Origin: Corynebacterium sp. p3-SID1241
GTDB taxonomy: Bacteria > Actinomycetota > Actinomycetes > Mycobacteriales > Mycobacteriaceae
Assembly: GCA_025144025.1 (NCBI GenBank)
Contig: JALXWS010000020.1
Span: 1-49,924 of the forward strand
DNA length: 49,924 nucleotides
Direction: 5' to 3'
The notes beneath the pieces were generated by a model. The model made no database searches and had not been told where the DNA came from. It was given only the letters and a program-made list of their open reading frames with translations. This document shows positions 8,621-17,451 of this stretch, piece after piece. The position numbers and the translations under genes were made by a program. How positions within the stretch are numbered: the stretch's first letter is position 1; the number at the start of each line of letters is the position of its first letter.

Positions 8621-8877
8621 CCACCCGCAAAAGGTGGCAACACGTCCACGCGGTTCACGCCGACAAGTGGGGAATCCATGGCAGTGTTCCCAGCGCCGTC
8701 GATAAGAAAGCTGCATCGCCCCAGCACTTCTTTCAGGCTCATACCAGCCTCTGTGGTGCCGGAATGCTCCTTGCCCAGCTGCGCCACCAGATCACCCAAG
8801 GTGGCGGGGGCGTCTACCTGCTCAGAAGCCACGCCCGCGGCAGCGCGGGCGGCGGCGAAATAGTGAACGGTCAACAT
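8617..8877 (-). CDS. moaD: Molybdopterin synthase sulfur-carrier subunit MoaD
   Basis: The 86-residue ubiquitin-like protein begins MLTVHYFAAARAAAG and ends VDVLPPFAGG. The terminal Gly-Gly is the site that is adenylated by MoeB-type enzymes and thiocarboxylated to donate sulfur to precursor Z. A longer reading from 8943 is possible, but ATG 8877 has an AGAAGG site and matches family length. It diverges from moeA, with 58 bp between start codons. Its partner MoaE and activator MoeB are encoded nearby on the plus strand. Confidence 0.93.
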   Translation of the reverse strand: MLTVHYFAAARAAAGVASEQVDAPATLGDLVAQLGKEHSGTTEAGMSLKEVLGRCSFLIDGAGNTAMDSPLVGVNRVDVLPPFAGG

Positions 8878-8935
8878 GCCTTCTACTATGCCTACGCACC
8901 CCTGCCGTGTCGAGACCGCAGGTAAACTAGCCGCC

Positions 8936-10072
8936 ATGCGCACACCCGAGACTCACGCGCGCGAGGTCGCCGCGGCCCTGCCTGCGCGCCAAGCCACCAC
9001 CGTGTCCCTAAATGAAGCGCAGAATATGGTCCTATCTGCGGCTATCCACGCTGGCTTCCCCTCCCCTCGCTTTGATAACTCCCAGATGGATGGTTACGCC
9101 CTTCCCCAGTGTGCGGCCGGGACTTACCAGATAGGACCCACCATCGCCGCCGGGACAGAACCCGCCCAAGTGCTCCGCGGCTCACTCAACGCGGCCTGCC
9201 CCATCATGACCGGCGCCAAAGTTCCGGCAGGGACTGCAGCCATCGTGCCCATTGAGCACTGCGAACCACAAGAATTCCTCGCCCCTGGTGACCGTGTCAC
9301 CGTGCCGGAGACCTCACCTGGGCAATTCATCCGCCGCGCCGGCTCGGACTTAGAAGAAGGCGCCCTCCTGGCGGCCCAGGGCGATAAACTCACACCTGTC
9401 CGCTTGGCCGCCCTTGCTTCCCAAGGCATCGCCGAGGTGGAGGTCTACCGCCCCGCCCGCATCCTGATTTGCACCGGCGGAGCAGAGATCGGCCATGGCA
9501 ACGCCGCCATCCCGGATGCCAATGCACCGCTCCTTACGGCGATGGCCCACCGCGCCGGTATCGAAGTCGCAGGCTATATCGCCACCAATGATGACCCGCA
9601 GGCCCTAACCCACGCTTTCGCAGACGCCATTGCGCAGCATCACCCGGACGCCATCATTACCTCGGGCGGAATCTCAGCCGGGAAGTTTGAAGTAGTCCGC
9701 CAGGTGCTCGATGGCTGGTTTGGCCACGTGGACCAGCAACCCGGCGGCCCGCAGGGCATCGCCACTTTTCACGACACCCCAGTGATCTGCTTGCCTGGAA
9801 ACCCCATTTCCACGTTGGTGAGTTTCCGCCTCTTTGTTGCCCCAGCACTGGGCTGGGCACCCGAGCCTTTCCGCGTCCCCCTCGCGGCGGGAATCGAAGG
9901 CCTCCCGCACAAGGAGCAATTTCGCCGCGGACGCGTGGATTCCCACGCCCATATCCTCGGTGGTGCAAGCTCCCACCTGCTCGCTCAAGCCGCCGATGCC
10001 ACCCATCTCATCCGCATCCCTGCCGGTCAACGCCTCGAAGCAGGCGAGGAAGTAGAGGTCTACCCACTATGA
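8936..10072 (+). CDS. moeA: Molybdopterin molybdotransferase MoeA
   Basis: The 378-residue enzyme inserts molybdate into adenylylated molybdopterin. Visible marks are NSQMDGYAL near the N-terminus (family SxMDGYA), TSGGISAGKFEV in the MogA-like domain III and CLPGNPISTL. ATG 8936 is chosen over 8876 because TAAACT lies 8 nt upstream, which suggests a leaderless mRNA, and the longer form would overlap moaD. The gene overlaps mogA by ATGA (4 bp), so the run moeA-mogA-moaE-moeB is translationally coupled. Length is slightly below the usual 400 residues. Confidence 0.93.
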   Translation: MRTPETHAREVAAALPARQATTVSLNEAQNMVLSAAIHAGFPSPRFDNSQMDGYALPQCAAGTYQIGPTIAAGTEPAQVLRGSLNAACPIMTGAKVPAGTAAIVPIEHCEPQEFLAPGDRVTVPETSPGQFIRRAGSDLEEGALLAAQGDKLTPVRLAALASQGIAEVEVYRPARILICTGGAEIGHGNAAIPDANAPLLTAMAHRAGIEVAGYIATNDDPQALTHAFADAIAQHHPDAIITSGGISAGKFEVVRQVLDGWFGHVDQQPGGPQGIATFHDTPVICLPGNPISTLVSFRLFVAPALGWAPEPFRVPLAAGIEGLPHKEQFRRGRVDSHAHILGGASSHLLAQAADATHLIRIPAGQRLEAGEEVEVYPL

Positions 10073-10548
10073 GCCCACAGCGCACCGCCCTCGTCATCGT
10101 CGCTTCTACGCGCGCCGCCGCGGGTGTCTATGAAGATCGATCCGGGCGCATCGCAGTAGATTTCTTGCGCCGCAAAGGATTCGACTGCCCCGACGCACAC
10201 ATCGTTTCCGATGCCGATATTGCCGCAGCTGTTGACGCCGCGTTCGCCGAAAAACCCGCAGTCATCCTGACCTCCGGCGGCACTGGGCTGACCCAAGATG
10301 ACCAGACGGTAGAAGCCGTAACGCCACATATCACCCGCGAGTTGCCGGGCATTGCGGTGGCCTTCTGGCAGAAGGGTCTGGAAAGCGTACCTACTGCGGT
10401 GGCCTCCCGCGCCATTGCGGGGGTCAACGACACCACTTTTGCCATGACTCTTCCCGGTTCTACAGGCGGGGTAAAGGACGGCTGTGCAGTCTTGGAAGAA
10501 TTGATTGTTCCGATCATCGATATGCTAGAAGGAATACATGAACACTGA
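10069..10548 (+). CDS. mogA: Molybdopterin adenylyltransferase MogA/MoaB
   Basis: This 159-residue protein contains the MoCF-binding motifs TSGGTGLTQDD (about 65-75) and PGSTGGVKDG near the C-terminus. MogA/MoaB proteins adenylylate molybdopterin before metal insertion by MoeA. Length fits the compact MoaB/MogA type. It overlaps moeA by 4 bp and moaE by 11 bp, as expected for a tight operon. The name mogA rather than moaB is a choice of nomenclature. Confidence 0.9.
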   Translation: MSPQRTALVIVASTRAAAGVYEDRSGRIAVDFLRRKGFDCPDAHIVSDADIAAAVDAAFAEKPAVILTSGGTGLTQDDQTVEAVTPHITRELPGIAVAFWQKGLESVPTAVASRAIAGVNDTTFAMTLPGSTGGVKDGCAVLEELIVPIIDMLEGIHEH

Positions 10549-10999
10549 TCCCTCCTACGTTGCCGAGCAAACCGGCTGCACCATTGGCACGCTGCTGAGC
10601 GATCAGCCCCTCAAGTCTCTTCTTGCCGCCGCCAAGGAGGAGACTGCCACGGCCGCCATGGGTGCCGTTGTCACGTTTGAAGGGGTTGTGCGCGATCACG
10701 ACGGCGGCCGGCCCAATGTGACTTTGCTGTCCTACAGCGCACACCCGTCCGCACCAGAAAAACTGCAAGAAGTCACCGATTCCGTTGCGGCCAACCACCC
10801 AGTGCGCCTATGGGCCGCCCACCGCACGGGAGATCTCGAGGTCGGTGGCCTAGCCTTTGCCGTAGTAGCGGCCGCCGCACACCGCGGCGATGCCTTCCGC
10901 GCGGCCGAAGAATGCGCCGATCGCGTCAAAGCGGAAGTACCCATCTGGAAAGAGCAAAGCCACGGCGATGGCTCCACCAACTGGGTGGGACTGGAATGA
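10538..10999 (+). CDS. moaE: Molybdopterin synthase catalytic subunit MoaE
   Basis: This 153-residue protein carries the MoaE signatures FEGVVRDHD, AAHRTGDLEVGGLAFAV and KAEVPIWKEQ, whose lysines and arginine bind precursor Z. With MoaD-thiocarboxylate it builds the dithiolene of molybdopterin. It overlaps mogA by 11 bp and moeB by 4 bp. An alternative downstream start would remove the overlap, but the N-terminal CTIGTLLSDQPL is consistent with the family. Confidence 0.93.
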   Translation: MNTDPSYVAEQTGCTIGTLLSDQPLKSLLAAAKEETATAAMGAVVTFEGVVRDHDGGRPNVTLLSYSAHPSAPEKLQEVTDSVAANHPVRLWAAHRTGDLEVGGLAFAVVAAAAHRGDAFRAAEECADRVKAEVPIWKEQSHGDGSTNWVGLE

Positions 11000-11994
11000 G
11001 CACCCGCTATGCCCGCCAAGAAGCGCTCTGGGGCGAAGACGGCCAGCGCAAGCTCAGCGAAGCCCACGTAGCGGTTATCGGTGCCGGCGGCCTAGGCTCC
11101 CCCGCCCTGCTCTACCTAGCCGGGGCAGGCGTAGGCCGCATTTCGCTTTTCGACGACGACGTGGTCTCCCCCTCCAACCTGCACCGCCAGGTCATCCACA
11201 CCACCGCCGCCATCGGTACGCCAAAGACGGATTCCGCCGCGACCGCCGTGCGCGCGCTCAATCCAGAGGTGGACATCACTTGCCACGGCCGCCTCGAATC
11301 AGCGACAGCGTTTGAGCAGCTACGCGGCTGCGATCTCATCCTCGACGGCACCGATAACTTCGATGCGCGTTACCTAAATTCCTGGGCCGCCCACAAGCTC
11401 GGAGTTCCGCACGTGTGGGCCTCAATCCTCGGCTTCGATGCCCAGCTCAGCGTTTTCTGGTCCGGCCACGGCCCCGTCTACGAGGACGTCTTCCCCACCG
11501 CTCCCGCACCCGGCGAGGTTCCCTCCTGCTCGCAGGCCGGAGTTCTGGGCCCGGTGGTCGGAGTCGTCGGATCCGCCATGGCCCTCGAAGCCCTCAAACT
11601 CATCACCGGCGTGGGCACTCCACTCATCGGCACACTCGGCTACTTCGATGCTCTTTCCGGTACCTGGGAATACATCCCGCTCCAGTCCACCGGCGCACAA
11701 CCCACCCAGCCTGCCGACGCCCCCGAGGTCCGAGAGATTCCCCCGCACGCTCCGCTTATCGACGTCCGCACCTCCCCCGAGCGTGCCCAATCCGCCATCC
11801 CCGATTCCACGCACTTTGAGCTCGACCGCATCCTCAGCGGCGAAAACCCCGACATCGAACCAGATACTCCGGCCGTTGTCTACTGCGCCAGCGGCATCCG
11901 TTCCGCACAAGCAGTGGACGTCCTTCGCAAGCGCGGCTTCACCAACGTCGTCTCCTTGCGTGGCGGCATTAATTCCTGGCTCGAGCAACAATAG
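10996..11994 (+). CDS. moeB: MoeB/MoeZ-type MoaD adenylyltransferase with rhodanese domain
   Basis: This 332-residue protein has two parts. The N-terminal ThiF/E1-like domain (about 1-235) has VIGAGGLGSPALLYLAGAGV for ATP binding, LDGTDNFDARY and PSCSQAGVLGP. The C-terminal rhodanese domain (about 250-332) has the active loop CASGIRS. MoeZ-type fusions adenylate MoaD and hand over sulfur from the rhodanese cysteine. Unusually, the two CxxC zinc pairs of classical MoeB are absent: VYEDVFP stands where CYRCLFP is usual. ATG 10996 overlaps moaE by 4 bp; a longer frame from 10810 is not needed. moaA and moaC are not in the window. Confidence 0.9.
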   Translation: MSTRYARQEALWGEDGQRKLSEAHVAVIGAGGLGSPALLYLAGAGVGRISLFDDDVVSPSNLHRQVIHTTAAIGTPKTDSAATAVRALNPEVDITCHGRLESATAFEQLRGCDLILDGTDNFDARYLNSWAAHKLGVPHVWASILGFDAQLSVFWSGHGPVYEDVFPTAPAPGEVPSCSQAGVLGPVVGVVGSAMALEALKLITGVGTPLIGTLGYFDALSGTWEYIPLQSTGAQPTQPADAPEVREIPPHAPLIDVRTSPERAQSAIPDSTHFELDRILSGENPDIEPDTPAVVYCASGIRSAQAVDVLRKRGFTNVVSLRGGINSWLEQQ

Positions 11995-12011
11995 CTGCCC
12001 ATTTTACAAAG

Positions 12012-12058
12012 AAAAAGGCTTCGCGATGACCAAGTAAACGGTGTAGCGAAACCCTTTT
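12012..12058. terminator. Terminator between moeB and tRNA-Ser(UGA), probably bidirectional
   Basis: An 8-bp stem with one G-U pair (12017-12024 with 12046-12053) encloses a 21-nt loop. On the minus strand it is followed by TTTTTC, terminating tRNA-Ser. On the plus strand it is followed by CTTTT, which could terminate moeB. Confidence 0.7.
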
Positions 12059-12065
12059 CAGAATG

Positions 12066-12149
<84 letters not shown>

Positions 12150-12312
12150 AAGTTGCGTATCGAAGGCAATCTCCTTGCCCAAGAAGCAACTTGGTCAGTC
12201 TACTAAATAGATGGCCCTGTTTCCCAAAAGGCCACCGTCAGCGCTCAAAATGATTACTCCCCACGAGGTCATTCGTGGCGCAGGACACATGAACTCCGTT
12301 AGATTGGGGCCC

Positions 12313-13284
12313 ATGGCTACAACAAAAATGAAGGCAATTGTCCAGACCAACCCACAGGAGCGCCGGTCCCTAGAGCTCCACGAAGTTGATGTCCCGCAGC
12401 TGCAACCAGGTGAAGTACTCGTCAAGGTACACGCTGCTGGCGTTAATCGCGGCGATATCTTGCAAACGATGGGTGCCTACCCGCCACCACCGGGAGCGTC
12501 CGAAATCTTAGGCTTAGAAGCCGCAGGCACCATCACGGATGCTGGTGATACCGATTGGAAGGTGGGCGCTGAAGTGGGCTGCCTGCTCGCAGGAGGCGGC
12601 TACGCCGAATATGTGGCGGTTCCAAAAGGCCAACTGCTGCCCGTGCCAAAGGGGTTCAGCTTGGAAGAAACCGCTGCGGTAGTTGAGGTCGGATGCACCG
12701 TCTGGTCCAACCTTGGCATCGAGGCGGGCCTACACGAGGGCCAGCGCGTGCTCATCCACGGCGGTGGCGGCGGTATCGGTACTTTCGCCATTCAGGTGGC
12801 CAAGGCGCTGGGCGCAGAGGTAGCGGTCACGGCCGGTTCTGAGGAGAAGCTGGATCGTTGCCGCGAGCTGGGCGCCGATATTCTCATCAACTATAAGGAG
12901 CACGACTTCGTAGAAGAGTTGAAGGGAAGCTGCGACGTCATTTTGGACATCATCGGCGCGAAATATCTGGAAAAGAATATGAAGAGCCTGGCTAAGGACG
13001 GCAAGCTCATCATCATCGGCATGCAGGGCGGCACCAAGGCGGAAATCAACTTGGGCGCCATGCTGCCCAAGCGCCTGACCATCCAGGGCACTACGCTGCG
13101 CGCCCGCGATCTGGAGGATAAGGCACAGATTGTGGCGGGCACGGTAGAAAATGTGTGGCCCATGTTGGAGGACGGCCGCGTAAAGCACGCCCTGCACGCC
13201 ACTTACCCGCTTGCCGACGCCGCCCAAGCCCACACTGCCCTAGACAGCGGCGAGGTCACCGGCACCTTGGTGCTTACCGTTTAA
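12313..13284 (+). CDS. NAD(P)H:quinone oxidoreductase (zinc-less MDR, PIG3-like)
   Basis: This 323-residue protein belongs to the medium-chain dehydrogenase/reductase superfamily. It has the quinone-reductase start MKAIVQ, VKVHAAGVNRGDILQ, YPPPPGASEILGLEAAG and a nucleotide site HGGGGGIGTFAIQVAKALGA. The catalytic and structural zinc cysteines of alcohol dehydrogenases are missing, as usual for this group. ATG 12313 is chosen over 12211 because TAGATT lies 7 nt upstream. Its position beside the next gene and wzm/wzt resembles M. tuberculosis Rv3777-Rv3783. The physiological substrate is unknown. It overlaps the convergent gene by 4 bp. Confidence 0.88.
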   Translation: MATTKMKAIVQTNPQERRSLELHEVDVPQLQPGEVLVKVHAAGVNRGDILQTMGAYPPPPGASEILGLEAAGTITDAGDTDWKVGAEVGCLLAGGGYAEYVAVPKGQLLPVPKGFSLEETAAVVEVGCTVWSNLGIEAGLHEGQRVLIHGGGGGIGTFAIQVAKALGAEVAVTAGSEEKLDRCRELGADILINYKEHDFVEELKGSCDVILDIIGAKYLEKNMKSLAKDGKLIIIGMQGGTKAEINLGAMLPKRLTIQGTTLRARDLEDKAQIVAGTVENVWPMLEDGRVKHALHATYPLADAAQAHTALDSGEVTGTLVLTV

Positions 13285-14537
13285 GCCAGCGAGGCTACAA
13301 CACGCGTCAGGTGCTCAACGTCGTGATAGGTATTAAAGGGGCCAAGCGCAACCGTCACGGCGCCACCGATTTCTTCCACGCCCATTTCCGTAAGCAACGG
13401 GGTTTGTGGGGCAAGCGTAGTGACGAGCCCGTTGTCAAAGAGGCGCTTGTACACGGTCTCGGCAGGAACCCCCCTTACGGCAAAGGTAAGGCGGGGCAGG
13501 CGATCGTCGGATGCGCCGGCGGCCGCTTCCCCAGTCACGCCGAGGATATGAACGGCTGGCAGGGTGCTCAAGAAGGAATAGAGATCAGCGCGCAGATCCT
13601 CTAGGTAGACGCTGAGCGCATCCATGGAGGTGCGCAGGCGCTTGCGGCGCGAGCCGCTCTCCCCACCGGCTAGGGCGGCAAGATGGTCCACGAGCGGTCC
13701 GACGCCACCGGCAAGGCCAGAGGAAATGGGTGTTTCCAGCTTGCGGGCGCCCTTGCCGGTATGCACCGGATCGAGGGTATCGAGGCGGCGGAACATGCGA
13801 GTATCGCGGAAGACCAAAGCTGCTAGCTGCGGTCCGCCCAGCAGTCCCAAGTCGAGGCCCAAGATATCGGCGCCGAGCTCATCAAAGTTGATGGGGCGAT
13901 AGGGGGCGATCGCAGAGACGTCGAGAAGCGTCCAGGCACGGGAGCGCTCATGGACCGTATCGATGATCTCAGACGCTGGGGAAACAGTGCCCAAAAGTTC
14001 GTGCGCGGCAGAGAAGGCGACAAGCCGCGTAGAGCCGTCGACAAGCTCTGCGAACTGGAATCCCGGCAATTCGCCTGTTCCCAAGTCCGGCTGGGCCCAA
14101 CGAGTTTCCGCCTTGACCTCAGAAAACGCCGAGTACAAAGACGGTGGATCGAGCTTGGAGAGCACCAGTGAGGAATTGCTGCCTAAAAGCGGGCGCGCCG
14201 CATGTGCCAAGGACTGGTAGAGCACCGGCAGGGAGGGGCCAAGCACCACGCGATCCGCCTTGGAACCGGTTAGATCCGCTACGGCCATGCGCGCAGCGGT
14301 GTAATTGCCATCTCCTTCCAAGCGGCCCGGCGCGGGCGTGGCAGAGTGGGCACCGCCTGGCCCTTCCTGAGTGGCCACCGCAGTGGACATACGGAAGGAG
14401 CGAGCCACGCCGGAGGCTACTCGCTCAGAAATCTGGGGAACCGCGTGCGCGTTGAGATAGGTCCAACCATCAGATAGCCCGGTGTATAAACCGCGCACAC
14501 TGAATACGTCATAGTGCGCCGAAGCTCCTGCTGGCAT
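13281..14537 (-). CDS. Class-V aminotransferase/cysteine-desulfurase homologue lacking the PLP lysine
   Basis: This 418-residue protein has the fold-type I layout of cysteine desulfurases: N-terminal LNAHAVPQ, a LLDVSAIAPYRPINFDELGADI segment in two pieces, and a C-terminal small domain. In the family the lysine lies in SGHKxxGP after the aspartate strand. Here that segment (plus positions about 13828-13855) reads DLGLLGGP, so both histidine and lysine seem replaced. It may be a pseudoenzyme or a scaffold. It corresponds in position to Rv3778c of M. tuberculosis. ATG 14537 has a GAAGGGA site 6 nt upstream; 14573 is possible. Confidence 0.75.
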   Translation of the reverse strand: MPAGASAHYDVFSVRGLYTGLSDGWTYLNAHAVPQISERVASGVARSFRMSTAVATQEGPGGAHSATPAPGRLEGDGNYTAARMAVADLTGSKADRVVLGPSLPVLYQSLAHAARPLLGSNSSLVLSKLDPPSLYSAFSEVKAETRWAQPDLGTGELPGFQFAELVDGSTRLVAFSAAHELLGTVSPASEIIDTVHERSRAWTLLDVSAIAPYRPINFDELGADILGLDLGLLGGPQLAALVFRDTRMFRRLDTLDPVHTGKGARKLETPISSGLAGGVGPLVDHLAALAGGESGSRRKRLRTSMDALSVYLEDLRADLYSFLSTLPAVHILGVTGEAAAGASDDRLPRLTFAVRGVPAETVYKRLFDNGLVTTLAPQTPLLTEMGVEEIGGAVTVALGPFNTYHDVEHLTRVVASLA

Positions 14538-14711
14538 TACGGTCCCTTCTTTTTTCGCGCTAGGCATCGCCACTCCGTGGCGGTCGATTCCCTACTGTAT
14601 ACGCGTTTGCCGCAAGTTTCCCAAATCTGGATTTTCGCTGAATATGGCTGTTTTCGCAGGCTGGCGGCGTGTAGTTCCCGTTTGCCCAGCCCGCGCGCTA
14701 GGGTGTTGAGC

Positions 14712-15602
14712 GTGCAAGATAACAATCAACTGCGCGCTGATATCGCCCGCATGACCTCTCAGCCAGACAGCGAGGCCACCCCAGCGTCCCAGTCCGAGAC
14801 CCTCAAGGCCGCCTTCGCGGATCTTGCGCAGGGTGCACAGCAGCGCGAGCTGTGGTTCAAGCTGGGCATTCAAGATATTAAGCAGCGCTACCGCCGCTCC
14901 GTCCTGGGCCCATTTTGGATCACCATCGCCACCGGCGTGATGGCCCTAGCCCTGGGCCTGCTGTATTCCATGCTCTTCCAGATTCCCGTAGCGGAGTTCC
15001 TCCCCCACGTCACCGTGGGTCTTATTATGTGGACCTTCATCTCGGGCTGCATTAAGGAAGGCTCCACCGTCTTCATTGACAATGAGGGCTTAATTAAACA
15101 GCTGCCCGCTCCCCTTTCGGTGCACGTTTACCGCCTCGTATGGCGCCAGACACTGTTTTTGGGCCATAACCTCATCATCTGGTTGCTGCTTATCCTTATC
15201 TTCCCGCGCAGCCTAGGCTGGGAGTTCTTCCTGTTTATCCCTGGTTTGGCATTGCTGTTGGTCAACGGCGTATGGGTCACGATGTTCTTTGGCATTATCG
15301 CCACCCGCTTCCGCGACGTAGCCCCACTGCTGGAAGCTTTGACCCAGCTGCTGTTTTACGTCACTCCGATTGTGTGGATGACCAATACCTTGAAGGACCA
15401 GGGCGGTGCGGTAGCCGGCCGCGCCCGCATCGCGGAAATCAACCCGCTCTACCACTACATGGAAATCGTCCGTGCGCCCATGATCGGCGAGCCGGTGGCC
15501 GCCTACCACTGGTGGATCGTCATCGGCTGCACCGTTCTCGGCCTGCTCATCGCCGGCTTGGTCATGCGCAAGTGGCGCTTCCGCGTCAGTTACTGGGTTT
15601 AA
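14712..15602 (+). CDS. wzm: Galactan ABC exporter permease Wzm
   Basis: This 296-residue ABC-2 type permease has about six membrane helices, an amphipathic N-terminus with LWFKLGIQDIKQRYRRS and the ABC-2 hallmark FYVTPIVW. With Wzt it exports lipid-linked galactan across the membrane in corynebacteria and mycobacteria (Rv3783/Rv3781). GTG 14712 is preferred because TAGGGT lies 7 nt before it; ATG 14751 has no ribosome site, and the longest reading from 14514 overlaps the divergent gene. It is followed by wzt after 46 bp. Confidence 0.88.
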   Translation: MQDNNQLRADIARMTSQPDSEATPASQSETLKAAFADLAQGAQQRELWFKLGIQDIKQRYRRSVLGPFWITIATGVMALALGLLYSMLFQIPVAEFLPHVTVGLIMWTFISGCIKEGSTVFIDNEGLIKQLPAPLSVHVYRLVWRQTLFLGHNLIIWLLLILIFPRSLGWEFFLFIPGLALLLVNGVWVTMFFGIIATRFRDVAPLLEALTQLLFYVTPIVWMTNTLKDQGGAVAGRARIAEINPLYHYMEIVRAPMIGEPVAAYHWWIVIGCTVLGLLIAGLVMRKWRFRVSYWV

Positions 15603-15648
15603 GCCCACGCCCTGCACTTCCTGAGATTCCTCGAAAGGATACAGACTG

Positions 15649-16452
15649 ATGGTCTCGATTGATACGTATAACGCGTGCGTGGACTTTCCCATCTTTGATG
15701 CCAAATCCCGCTCGCTAAAGAAGGCCATGCTTTCTTCGGCCGGCGGCGCCATTGGCAAAAATGCCCAGAACACCGTCGTGGTGGAGGCGTTAAAGGATAT
15801 TAACCTGCACCTGCGCGAGGGCGATCGCGTGGGTTTGGTGGGCCATAACGGCGCCGGCAAGTCCACCCTGCTGCGCCTTTTATCTGGCATTTACGAGCCC
15901 ACCCGTGGTTCTGCCGATGTGCGCGGCCGCGTGGCCCCCGTCTTTGATTTGGGCGTGGGCATGGACCCAGAGGTCTCTGGCTACGACAACATCATTATCC
16001 GTGGCCTCTTTTTGGGCCAGTCCATCAAGCAGATGAAGAAAAAAATGGATGAGATTGCGGAGTTTTCTGAACTCGGCGATTATCTCTCCATGCCGCTGCG
16101 CACCTATTCCACCGGTATGCGCGTGCGTTTGGCACTTGGCGTGGTGACTTCCATTGAACCGGAAATCCTGCTGCTGGATGAGGGCATCGGCGCTGTCGAC
16201 GCCGCTTTCATGGCCAAGGCCCGTGTGCGCCTGCAAGAGCTGGTGAAGCGCTCCGGCATCCTGGTCTTTGCCTCCCACTCCAATGACTTTTTGGCGCAGC
16301 TGTGTAATACCGCGCTATGGATTGACCACGGCGAGATCCGCTCGGTGGGCGAAGTTTCTGACGTTGTCGGTGAATACGAGGGCTCAGAGGTTGGAGAATA
16401 CGTCCGCGACCTGCGCGAGCGATTTGAAAATGAGGATACAAGCGACAACTAA
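15649..16452 (+). CDS. wzt: Galactan ABC exporter ATPase Wzt
   Basis: This 267-residue ATPase has Walker A GHNGAGKST (about 65-73), the ABC signature YSTGMRVRLALG, Walker B ILLLDEGIGAVD and the H-loop ASHSND. It belongs to the O-antigen/teichoic-acid exporter group (RfbE, TagH). It lacks the C-terminal carbohydrate-binding extension found in some Wzt proteins, as in M. tuberculosis Rv3781. A GAAAGGA site precedes ATG 15649. It is in one operon with wzm. Confidence 0.93.
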   Translation: MVSIDTYNACVDFPIFDAKSRSLKKAMLSSAGGAIGKNAQNTVVVEALKDINLHLREGDRVGLVGHNGAGKSTLLRLLSGIYEPTRGSADVRGRVAPVFDLGVGMDPEVSGYDNIIIRGLFLGQSIKQMKKKMDEIAEFSELGDYLSMPLRTYSTGMRVRLALGVVTSIEPEILLLDEGIGAVDAAFMAKARVRLQELVKRSGILVFASHSNDFLAQLCNTALWIDHGEIRSVGEVSDVVGEYEGSEVGEYVRDLRERFENEDTSDN

Positions 16453-16536
16453 CAGCGCTCATTTTTCGCATCTCGCCTCCGCTGCGCGGAGTGTTTCTGC
16501 GCTAGCCCGCCCCAACCCGGTGGCAAGATGGAACGC

Positions 16537-17451
16537 ATGACTGCCACCCTCACTTCTACCGGTTCCACCGCCGCCGTCATCGTTACCCATCAGCGCGCCG
16601 AACTATTGCAGGCTTCGCTTGCACAGGTGGTACACCAAACCCACCCCGTGCAGTGGGTAGTCGTGGTGGATAATGGCGCAGAAGATGCGGTGCGCGAGCT
16701 CGTGGAATCCATGGCGGGTGACCGCGGTGTTTATGTGCCCTCAGAGACCAACCTGGGCGGCGCTGGCGGCTTTGCACTGGGCTTTCTCACCGCGCTTTCT
16801 TTGGGTGCCGATGCCGTGTGGTGCGCCGATGATGATGGGCGCCCCGCCGATCACGCGGTACTTGCGGAGCTGTATCGGGTAGCCGAGGCCAACCGCCTGC
16901 ACGAGGTTTCTCCCGCGGTGTGCAATATCGACGATCCCGGCCGGTTAGCCTTCCCTTTGCGCCAAGGGTTGGTGTGGCGCCGCCGCATGGATGAGCTGGA
17001 GGGCGACTTCCTGCCGGGCATTGCCTCGCTGTTTAATGGCGCGTTGATTTCGGCGGCAGCCATGGAGGTTATTGGGGTGCCGGACTATCGCCTCTTTATC
17101 CGCGGCGATGAGGTGGAATACCACCGCCGGCTGGTAAATTCAGGGCTCTCCTTCGGCACAGCACTAACCACCAGCTACCTGCACCCAGACGGCTCGGATG
17201 AGTTCAAACCCATCCTGGGCGGCAAGATGCACACGCAGTACCCAGAGGGCGAGTTCAAGCGCTTTTTCACTTACCGCAATCGCGGCTACCTGCTGTGGCA
17301 GCGCGGCATGCGCAAGCTACTGCCGCAGGAATTTGCCCGCTTTGGCTGGTTCTTCTTGGTCCAGCGCCACGACCCGGCCGGCTTTATCGAATGGCTAAAA
17401 CTCCACAACCGCGGGCGCCAAGAAGATTTCCGCCGCCCTAACCAGGGCTAG
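16537..17451 (+). CDS. glfT1: Galactofuranosyltransferase GlfT1
   Basis: This 304-residue GT-A family 2 glycosyltransferase opens with AAVIVTHQRAELLQ and has WCADDDGRPAD, the UDP-sugar/metal DDD motif, near residue 100. GlfT1 adds the first two galactofuranose units to the decaprenyl-PP-GlcNAc-Rha acceptor of arabinogalactan. Placement directly after wzt matches Rv3782. An ATG at 16528 gives three more residues; 16537 is preferred because CAAGAT sits 7 nt upstream, though that -10 is weak. Its stop overlaps that of the convergent gtrA gene by 4 bp. Confidence 0.88.
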   Translation: MTATLTSTGSTAAVIVTHQRAELLQASLAQVVHQTHPVQWVVVVDNGAEDAVRELVESMAGDRGVYVPSETNLGGAGGFALGFLTALSLGADAVWCADDDGRPADHAVLAELYRVAEANRLHEVSPAVCNIDDPGRLAFPLRQGLVWRRRMDELEGDFLPGIASLFNGALISAAAMEVIGVPDYRLFIRGDEVEYHRRLVNSGLSFGTALTTSYLHPDGSDEFKPILGGKMHTQYPEGEFKRFFTYRNRGYLLWQRGMRKLLPQEFARFGWFFLVQRHDPAGFIEWLKLHNRGRQEDFRRPNQG

